Shown piece by piece: positions 58,171 to 64,000 of a stretch of 64,000 nt of DNA. Where the stretch lies: contig NZ_CP036250.1 in NCBI RefSeq assembly GCF_004300825.1, positions 2,170,001 through 2,234,000 on the forward strand, read 5' to 3'. This DNA comes from Egicoccus halophilus. GTDB taxonomy: Bacteria > Actinomycetota > Nitriliruptoria > Nitriliruptorales > Nitriliruptoraceae. The translations under genes were made by a program, and so were the position numbers. The notes beneath the pieces are model-generated. The model did not search any database. It saw nothing but the letters and a program-made list of their open reading frames with translations, and was not told where the DNA came from. The number at the start of each line of letters is the position of its first letter. Within the stretch, counting starts at the first letter, position 1.

Positions 58171-59769
58171 GTGAACGCCGCAACCGTCACCGGGGTGGGA
58201 CGGACGTCCGTGCCGCCGCGCCGCGGGACGCTGTTGGTGGCGGACCGCATCGTGACCCTCGGACGTGCCCGTTCCGAGGCGCGGGCGATGGTCGTACGCG
58301 GCAGCCGGGTCGTGTGGGTGGGCGACGACCTCTCGCAGGCACCTCCGCACGAGCACCGGCTCGACCTCACGGGTTGCGTCATCGGCCCGGCCTTCGTCGA
58401 CGCGCACGCCCATCTCACGCCGACCGGGATGGGACTGACCGGGCTCGACCTGGCCACCGCGCGCTCGGGCGCCGAGGTGCGCCACGCGGTCGCCAGCTAC
58501 GCCAGCCAGCACACCGGCCGGGTGCTGTGGGGACACGGGTTCGACCCGCACGCCTATCCCGACGCCCTCCCCGGTCCCGACGAGTTGGCCGCCGTGTCCG
58601 GTGGCGCCGCCGTGTTCCTCTCCCGGGTGGACGGTCATGCCTGCCTGGTGGACCGCCGCACCCTGGCCTCGGCGCCACTGGCCCGCGCCGAGGGGGTCGA
58701 GCGGGACGCGGCGGGCGAGCCGACGGGGCTGCTGCGCCGCGAGGCCAACTCCATCGTGCGCCGCTGGAGCGTCGGGGCGATGTCGGCTCCGGAGCTCCAG
58801 TCGGCCCGCAGCGCCGCCGTCCGGCACGCCGCCGCGCTGGGCATCGCCTCGGTGCACGAGATGGGTGGTCCCGACATCATGGGGCTCGACGACTTCGACG
58901 CCTGGGTCGACGGCGAGTGGCCGATCGAGATCGTGCCCTACTGGGGCAGCCTCGACGTCGAGGTGTCCGTGTCGCGGGAACTGCACCACGTCGGCGGTGA
59001 TCTGTTCCTCGACGGCTCGCTCGGGTCGCACACGGCCGCGCTGTGCGCCCCGTACGCCGACCGTCCCGAGACCGCCGGACACCTCGAGCTCGACGACGAC
59101 ACGCTCGCGGACTTCTTCGAGGAGGCCACCCGCGCCGGGCTCCAGGCCGGCGTGCACGCGATCGGGGACGCCGCCCTGCACCAGGTCGTGCGGTGCTGGC
59201 GCAAGGTCGCCCAGCGCACCGACGCGAGCGATCTGGACGCGATCCGTCGTCTTCGTCACCGGCTCGAACATGCCGAGGTGATCCCTCCCGAACTGCTCGA
59301 CGACGTGGCCGAGCTCGGGTTGATCGTCTCGGCGCAGCCGATGTTCGAACAGCGCTGGGGCGGCCCGGCCGGGATGTACCGCGCCCGCCTCGGCGAGGAG
59401 CGGGCCGCCTGGTCGAACCCGTACCGGGCCCTCGCCGACCGGGGGGTGGACCTCGCCTTCGGATCGGACAGCAACGTCACGCCCATGGACCCGTGGGGGA
59501 CCGTCCGGGCGGCCGAGCACCGGCACCGGCCGCAGCACGCCGTGACCCGCCTCGAGGCCGTGTCCATGTCGACGTTGGGCGGCCGGCTCGCCGCGCGGCA
59601 GGAGCGCTGGGTCGGCGTCGTACGGGCGGGCATGCGCGCCGACCTGGCGGTGTTCGCCGGCGACCCCTACCGGGCCGACGACCCCCGGGACACCGCGTGC
59701 GTGCTGACGCTGGTGCAGGGGCGCGTCGCGCACGGCGACGCACCGCTCCCGGACGCGCCCAACCGGTAG
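58171..59769 (+). CDS. Amidohydrolase, YtcJ-like
   Basis: 532 residues of the metal-dependent amidohydrolase superfamily. GPAFVDAHAHLTPTG holds the first metal-binding His pair, then GVHAIGDAAL, HRLEHAE and GSDSNVTPMDPW supply further metal ligands. The YtcJ/NfdA group hydrolyses amide or imide bonds in varied small molecules; no substrate can be assigned. The GTG start is preceded by CAGGAGCACC, which settles it over the longer open frame. Confidence 0.88.
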   Translation: MNAATVTGVGRTSVPPRRGTLLVADRIVTLGRARSEARAMVVRGSRVVWVGDDLSQAPPHEHRLDLTGCVIGPAFVDAHAHLTPTGMGLTGLDLATARSGAEVRHAVASYASQHTGRVLWGHGFDPHAYPDALPGPDELAAVSGGAAVFLSRVDGHACLVDRRTLASAPLARAEGVERDAAGEPTGLLRREANSIVRRWSVGAMSAPELQSARSAAVRHAAALGIASVHEMGGPDIMGLDDFDAWVDGEWPIEIVPYWGSLDVEVSVSRELHHVGGDLFLDGSLGSHTAALCAPYADRPETAGHLELDDDTLADFFEEATRAGLQAGVHAIGDAALHQVVRCWRKVAQRTDASDLDAIRRLRHRLEHAEVIPPELLDDVAELGLIVSAQPMFEQRWGGPAGMYRARLGEERAAWSNPYRALADRGVDLAFGSDSNVTPMDPWGTVRAAEHRHRPQHAVTRLEAVSMSTLGGRLAARQERWVGVVRAGMRADLAVFAGDPYRADDPRDTACVLTLVQGRVAHGDAPLPDAPNR

Positions 59770-60216
59770 CGGGCGTGCGCGCGGATGCCGTTGGTCGCGC
59801 GACGTGCGCAACGCTTCCGGCGGGCACCGCCGAGGGCTTGACGCGACCCCGACACGCTGGTTGGTTGCCGGCACACGGCGGTGTGACGCACTCCCTGCGG
59901 AGGGGGCGGCCGGTCGGTGGGGGAGCGCAGGCGACTGCGCAGCCCGTCGGCACGGAAACCTCGAGGGGCGTGCGGCATGCCGCGGTGGACGACTGCTCAG
60001 TAGACAACGTGGCGACGGTCAGCCGTACCGATCGCGTCACGGCCCCAACGGCGGCGCCACCTGCACGTCCGGGGGGTCCTCCGGCACGACCGGAGCGACC
60101 CCCCGGCGTACGCTCCTGCCACCCCGAGGCCGTCTTGCGTCCCTTCCGGCGCTCTGGTACGAAGCGCGCCCGTCGGCGTCTCCTGCCGGCGGCCAGACCC
60201 GCGCAGGAGCACGTCC
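59770..60216. other. 447-nt region without a recognised gene
   Basis: Longest gap in the window. Apart from the long hairpin at 60071-60104 I recognise no ORF with coding character, tRNA, RNase P, tmRNA, SRP RNA or known riboswitch. It holds several short local inverted repeats, such as CTGCTCAGTAG near 59993, so an unrecognised structured RNA is possible. Confidence 0.4.
60071..60104 (+). promoter_or_regulatory. Long hairpin upstream of the DUF4193 gene
   Basis: GGGGGGTC-CTCCGG (60071-60084), a CACGA loop, CCGGAG, a bulged C, then GACCCCCC to 60104, giving 14 base pairs. It lies 112 nt before the DUF4193 GTG and about 300 nt after the amidohydrolase stop, too far for a simple terminator of that gene. 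Confidence 0.6.
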
Positions 60217-60651
60217 GTGGCAGCTCGCAACGGCCCATCCGGTGACGACGACCTCCTCGACGAGGTCGGGACCGACGCCGACGAGTTCGACGACGAGGAC
60301 GGCAACGGCCTCGCGGACGAGTTCGACGACGAGGACGCCGACGAGGAGGCCACCACCGACGCCGACGACCTCGGCGACGAGTCGCTCGAGGCGGCCGGTG
60401 AGGACCTGACCGTTCCGGGTCCCACCGAGGAGAGCGACGAGGACGAGGAGGAGCCCGCGTCGTTGCCGGCCACCGTCGCCTTCGACGACGACGAGGACGA
60501 GATCGTCAGTGCCGTCGCCGGCGACGACGACGAGGGCGACGAGATCGACGGGGTGCGCGAGGGAGAGTTCGTCTGCCGCTCGTGCTACATGGCCAAGCTC
60601 GAGACCCAACTCGCCGATCCGGAGCGCATGCTCTGTCGCGACTGCGCCTGA
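60217..60651 (+). CDS. DUF4193 family protein
   Basis: 144 residues. The first 110 are extremely acidic (runs such as DEFDDEDGN and ESDEDEEEP). The C-terminal zinc-ribbon-like part EFVCRSCYMAKLETQL, with a following CRDCA, is the DUF4193 hallmark found across actinobacteria, function unknown. GCAGGAGCACG precedes the GTG. The gene overlaps the 5' end of lnt. Confidence 0.85.
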   Translation: MAARNGPSGDDDLLDEVGTDADEFDDEDGNGLADEFDDEDADEEATTDADDLGDESLEAAGEDLTVPGPTEESDEDEEEPASLPATVAFDDDEDEIVSAVAGDDDEGDEIDGVREGEFVCRSCYMAKLETQLADPERMLCRDCA

Positions 60652-62246
60652 CGCCGCTGGGCGCGGCGACCGCCCCGGTGCTCGCCGCCGCCTCGGGGCT
60701 CGCCGTGGTGGCCGCCCATCCACCACTGGGGTGGTGGTGGACGAGCTTCCTGGCGCCCGTCCTGCTGCTCGCCGCCATCGACGTCGACGCGGCCGACGCG
60801 GCGGACCGCGAGCGACGGCCCCGTGCCTTCCGCCTCGGCCTGCTGATGGGCCTCGCGACGTTCCTGCCGATGCTGTCCTGGCTGGTGCTACCCGCCGGCT
60901 TCGTCGGCTGGGCACTGCTGAGCGCCGTCCAGGCGGGCTTCTTCGGTCTGCTCGCCCTCGCCGTGCGACCGTGGCTGCGCTCGCGGTGGCTGCCGCTGAT
61001 CGTGGCCGTGGCCTGGACGGGCGTCGACGCATGGCGGGCGATCTGGCCGCTCAACGGCTTCGAGTGGGGAGCGATCGCCTATGCCCACGTCGAGGGCTCC
61101 TGGCTCCTGCCGGTCGCCAGGATCACCGGGGGCCGGGGCATCACCTTCTTCGTCGTGCTCGTCGGGGCCGCCGGGTACGCCGTGGCACGCACCACGCTCG
61201 CGGGTCTGCGCGCGCGGGAGGAAGGCCCGGTGGAGTACGCGGTGACCCCGGCACGTGCGCCGGTGGCCGTGCTGCTGGGCGCGCTGTTGCTGTCGGTGCT
61301 GGTCACGATCGAGCCACCCGCCTCCTCGGGGAGTCTCGACGTGCTGGCCGTCCAGGGCAACGACATCCGCCACTGGGAGGAGGACGTCACCGACGCCTCG
61401 TTCCGGATCACGAGCCAGTTGCGTGACCAGACCGTGGCCGCGACCGCAGGAGGCCCGCCACCGGACCTGACGGTGTGGCCCGAGGCGAGCATCGACACCG
61501 ATCCGTTCAGCGACCGCGGCGCGCACTTCCTGCCGCTGCTCGAGGAGGCCGCGTCGAGCTCGCGCCACCTGCTGGCCGGGATGAACATCGACGGTCCGGA
61601 CCCACGGACCGGGTTCTGGCGCACGCAGCTGCTCGTCGACACCGACGCACGGGCGGTCGGTCGTTACGACAAACGTCGGGTGGTGCCCTTCGGCGAGTAC
61701 ATCCCGATGCGCACGTATCTCGAGTGGTTCCCGCCGCTTCGCCAGATCCCGCGCGACATCCTGCCCCACCCCGAGCCGCACGTCGTCACCGTCGACGACG
61801 TCCCGGTCGCGGTCCTGATCTGCTTCGAGACCCTGTTCCAGGACATCAACCGCACCAACGTGCTCGCCGGGGACGAGCCGGCGCAGCTGATCGTGACCGC
61901 CACGACCGACGCCTCCTACGGGGAGAGTGCCCAGCCCGACCAGCACCTGGCCCAGAGCCGGCTGCGGGCGGTCGAGACGGGACGGTGGGTCGTGCACGCC
62001 GCGCTCTCGGGCGCGTCGGCGTTCGTCGACCCGCACGGTGGTGTCGAACAGGTCACCGACCTGTTCACGCAGGCCACCATCCGTCGACAGGTGCCGCTCG
62101 TGACCGGCACGACGCCCTACCTCCTCGTCGGTGACGTGGTCGGCTGGATCACGCGCGTCGGTGTCCTCGGACTGCTCGGGTTTCCGCTGTGGTCGCGGTT
62201 GCGCCGACGGCCCGACGTCCGTGAGTCGGTCGAGGTCGACGGATGA
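60582..62246 (+). CDS. lnt: Apolipoprotein N-acyltransferase
   Basis: 554 residues if translated from GTG 60582; later in-frame GTG at 60678 would trim 32 residues and is a fair alternative, as the first 30 residues overlap DUF4193 and have little membrane character. About seven membrane helices enclose a nitrilase-like domain with the triad E301 (VWPEAS), K364 (YDKRRVVPFGEYIP) and C414 (LICFET). It transfers an acyl chain to the N-terminal Cys of lipoproteins, in the membrane. It is coupled to ppm1 by ATGA, as in mycobacteria, where the two may be fused. Confidence 0.9.
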   Translation: MLHGQARDPTRRSGAHALSRLRLTPLGAATAPVLAAASGLAVVAAHPPLGWWWTSFLAPVLLLAAIDVDAADAADRERRPRAFRLGLLMGLATFLPMLSWLVLPAGFVGWALLSAVQAGFFGLLALAVRPWLRSRWLPLIVAVAWTGVDAWRAIWPLNGFEWGAIAYAHVEGSWLLPVARITGGRGITFFVVLVGAAGYAVARTTLAGLRAREEGPVEYAVTPARAPVAVLLGALLLSVLVTIEPPASSGSLDVLAVQGNDIRHWEEDVTDASFRITSQLRDQTVAATAGGPPPDLTVWPEASIDTDPFSDRGAHFLPLLEEAASSSRHLLAGMNIDGPDPRTGFWRTQLLVDTDARAVGRYDKRRVVPFGEYIPMRTYLEWFPPLRQIPRDILPHPEPHVVTVDDVPVAVLICFETLFQDINRTNVLAGDEPAQLIVTATTDASYGESAQPDQHLAQSRLRAVETGRWVVHAALSGASAFVDPHGGVEQVTDLFTQATIRRQVPLVTGTTPYLLVGDVVGWITRVGVLGLLGFPLWSRLRRRPDVRESVEVDG

Positions 62247-63031
62247 GGGCGCTGGTCGTCGTGCCCACCTACGACGAGCGCGGCACCGTCGAAGAACTGG
62301 TCACGGCGCTGCGCGCCCTGCCCTCGCCGCCCGACGTGCTGGTGGTGGACGACGCGAGTCCCGACGGCACCGGTCAGGTGGCCGATGCGCTGGCGGGCGC
62401 CGATCCCGGGGTCTCGGTGCTGCACCGGCCGGCCAAGGGGGGGCTCGGTCCGGCCTACCGGGCCGGCCTGCGCTGGGGCCTCGACCGGGGGTACGTCGCC
62501 CTGGTCGAGATGGACGCCGACCTCTCCCACGACCCGGCGGACGTGCCGCGGCTGCTGGCCGGGCTCGACCGCGCCGACCTCGTGATCGGTTCCCGCTACG
62601 TCAGCGGTGGGGACGTGCGGCAGTGGGCCGCGGCTCGGGTGGCGCTCTCCACGGCAGGCAACCGCTACGTGCGCGCCCTGACCCGGCTGCCGGTCCGCGA
62701 CGCGACCAGCGGATTCCGGGCGTTCCGGGCGGCGGTGCTCCGCACGATCGCGATCGACGGGCTGACCTCCGACGGGTACGCGTTCCAGGTCGAGACCGCG
62801 CTGCGCGCCTGGCGGGCCGGCTTCGTGCTGCACGAGGTGCCCATCACCTTCGTCGAGCGGCGCGAGGGCGCGAGCAAGCTCTCGCGCCGGGTGGTGGCCG
62901 AGGCCGCCTGGCGCGTGCCGGCCTGGGGCCTGGCCGCGCCTCTCGGGTCGAGGCCGCGCCGAGCGCACCCGGCGTCGGTCGTACGCCAGGACCCGGACGC
63001 GGCGTCACCGTCCGCGCCGTCGACGCGGTAG
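62243..63031 (+). CDS. ppm1: Polyprenol monophosphomannose synthase (Ppm1-like)
   Basis: 262 residues, glycosyltransferase family 2 (GT2). VVVPTYDERGTVEELV and VDDASPDGTG bind GDP-mannose, DADLSHDP is the catalytic metal site, and SGFRAFRAAVLRT is family-typical. It makes polyprenyl-phosphate-mannose, the donor for lipoglycans and glycoproteins. It lacks membrane helices, as in stand-alone actinobacterial Ppm1 domains. The tail is disordered. Confidence 0.92.
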   Translation: MRALVVVPTYDERGTVEELVTALRALPSPPDVLVVDDASPDGTGQVADALAGADPGVSVLHRPAKGGLGPAYRAGLRWGLDRGYVALVEMDADLSHDPADVPRLLAGLDRADLVIGSRYVSGGDVRQWAAARVALSTAGNRYVRALTRLPVRDATSGFRAFRAAVLRTIAIDGLTSDGYAFQVETALRAWRAGFVLHEVPITFVERREGASKLSRRVVAEAAWRVPAWGLAAPLGSRPRRAHPASVVRQDPDAASPSAPSTR

Positions 63032-63051
63032 CCTCCCGCCGCGCGCACCGG

Positions 63052-63124
63052 GGCCCCGTCGTCCAGCGGCCTAGGATCCCACCCTTTCAAGGTGGTGACG
63101 CGGGTTCGAATCCCGTCGGGGCTA
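63052..63124 (+). tRNA. tRNA-Glu (anticodon UUC)
   Basis: 73 nt without encoded CCA. Acceptor GGCCCCG pairs with CGGGGCU (with a G-U closing pair common in actinobacterial tRNA-Glu), the anticodon stem CCACC/GGTGG surrounds CTTTCAA with anticodon TTC, and the T arm is GCGGG-TTCGAAT-CCCGT. A terminator hairpin follows at 63141. Confidence 0.95.
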
Positions 63125-63140
63125 CGCGCGCACGACCGCA

Positions 63141-63173
63141 CGTGGGGGCCGGCAGGACCGACCGGCCCCCACG
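63141..63173 (+). terminator. Terminator hairpin after tRNA-Glu
   Basis: Perfect 12-bp arms CGTGGGGGCCGG and CCGGCCCCCACG with a 9-nt loop, 16 nt past the tRNA end. Confidence 0.75.
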
Positions 63174-63363
63174 ACGGTCCTGCGCGAGGGTGCCACGCGC
63201 ACGCCCACGCCCCCGTAGCGGTGCGGCTTGCCCCCGGCCGGCACCCCGTCCGCGCCGGTGCCCCGCCGAGCGGCGACACGGATGGTCGAGTGACCAAGGT
63301 GGCCGGCTTGCGGCGTCGTTCCGGCTGCCGTACCCGTGGAACGACCACCGGAACGGGGACCTC

Positions 63364-64000
63364 GTGCAGCGTCCAGGACGACGGCGACACCGCATCGGCC
63401 GGCCGGTGGCCATGGGACTCGCCGCGACGTTGCTGCTCGTGGGGTGCGACGCCGACGGGTTGCCGGCGGACGATCCGACGACCGACGGGGACGAGCCGGC
63501 GGACGACGATCCCGCCGCCGACGACCCCCCCGCCGAGGGCGAGGGCCCCGAGGCGACGCCCGACGGCGACGAGGTCGATGCCTACGCCATCGCGCAGGCT
63601 GCGCAGGACGCGCCCCGTCTCCAGGGCATCACCGACGCCAGTGACTTCGTCCCCGACTTCGACGACCGGGGCCTCGAACGCTGGCAGGACGAGGTGCCCG
63701 CGATCGAGGACGTGACCGTCACCTCGACGCTCGACGGCCACGAGCAACCGGTGCTGTGGCTCCCGCCTTCCGGGCCGGACGCCCCGTTGCTGGTCGGGTT
63801 GCACACCTGGAGCACCCCCTATCTGCAACACCTCGGGATCCCGTACGCCCGCTTCGCCGAGGAGCAGGGGTGGGCGATGGTGCACCCGAACTTCCGCGGA
63901 GCCAACGACCGTCCGGAGGCGACCGGGTCGGACCTCGCCGTACAGGACGTCGTCGACGCGGTCGACTTCGCCGTCGAGGAGGGGGGAGCCGATCCGGACC
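63364..64000 (+). CDS. Lipoprotein alpha/beta hydrolase (prolyl-oligopeptidase-like), cut by the window end
   Basis: 212 residues visible; the frame runs off the 3' edge. A basic N-terminus is followed by a short hydrophobic stretch and a lipobox LVGC ending at C28, marking a secreted lipoprotein. Then come an acidic disordered linker (residues about 30-70) and the start of a hydrolase with LWLPPSGPDAPLLVGLHTW and HPNFRGAND, as in S9-type peptidases and esterases. The nucleophile lies beyond the window. GGGGACCTC precedes the GTG. Confidence 0.72.
   Translation, partial: MQRPGRRRHRIGRPVAMGLAATLLLVGCDADGLPADDPTTDGDEPADDDPAADDPPAEGEGPEATPDGDEVDAYAIAQAAQDAPRLQGITDASDFVPDFDDRGLERWQDEVPAIEDVTVTSTLDGHEQPVLWLPPSGPDAPLLVGLHTWSTPYLQHLGIPYARFAEEQGWAMVHPNFRGANDRPEATGSDLAVQDVVDAVDFAVEEGGADPD

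Noticed and set aside
62665-63885. A 406-codon minus-strand frame across ppm1, tRNA-Glu and the lipoprotein gene
   Set aside because: It runs through a tRNA gene and is antisense to two supported proteins.

Overview
The window is very GC-rich DNA, roughly 70 percent by eye, densely packed with genes. GTG and TTG starts are common and neighbouring genes often overlap by four bases. It carries a complete Pup-proteasome set (mpa, dop, pup, prcB, prcA, pafA, pafB, pafC), nucS mismatch endonuclease, HemQ coproheme decarboxylase, DUF3097, DUF4193 and the pafABC-tatAC-helY-M24 peptidase order known from mycobacteria. The organism is therefore an actinobacterium. The rather acidic proteins and the SLH-domain protein would fit a deep-branching, possibly salt-adapted lineage such as the Nitriliruptoria, but that placement is inference. 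I see no insertion sequence, prophage, CRISPR array or rRNA.

Region by region. Positions 1-27400 are chromosomal housekeeping: YaaA, an NSS amino-acid importer with its tiny MetS-type subunit, carbonic anhydrase and DUF3097, aminopeptidase N, a crotonase, a fatty acyl-CoA ligase, a UbiB-type kinase, YchF, NucS, a minus-strand operon (HemQ, AMP-dependent ligase, Nudix), phosphoglycerate mutase, a YibE/F membrane protein, aconitase, a DEAD-box helicase, MsrA, a DUF389 membrane protein split by a frameshift, a secreted SLH-domain protein with two tandem repeat tracts, and EngB. Most convergent gene pairs are separated by perfect GC-rich hairpins.

Positions 27400-48500 hold a GH65 enzyme, then a tRNA T-loop modification pair (a TtuA-like tRNA thiolase fused behind its ubiquitin-like sulfur carrier, overlapping trmI), then the Pup-proteasome system. 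The proteasome cluster is broken up: an antiparallel secreted M14 carboxypeptidase lies between dop and pup, and two antiparallel sensor kinases plus an unknown gene lie between pup and prcBA. pafA, pafB and pafC follow.

Positions 48500-60000 carry a zinc-ribbon protein behind an unusually AT-rich structured leader, a small membrane-anchored protein, tatA and tatC, an unknown anchored protein, the HelY helicase, a lipid kinase, an M24 aminopeptidase, an acetyltransferase, an acyl-CoA dehydrogenase and an amidohydrolase. Positions 60000-64000 carry DUF4193, the Lnt-Ppm1 pair for lipoprotein acylation and mannosyl donor synthesis, tRNA-Glu(UUC) and the start of a lipoprotein hydrolase.

The most unusual item is the TtuB-TtuA fusion. 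Two ubiquitin-like modifier systems (Pup for proteolysis, TtuB for tRNA sulfuration) sit side by side, and the sulfur carrier has no free C-terminus. A second window-wide observation is a shared TA[GC]NCT hexamer upstream of at least 18 genes on both strands, which I read as this organism's -10 element.
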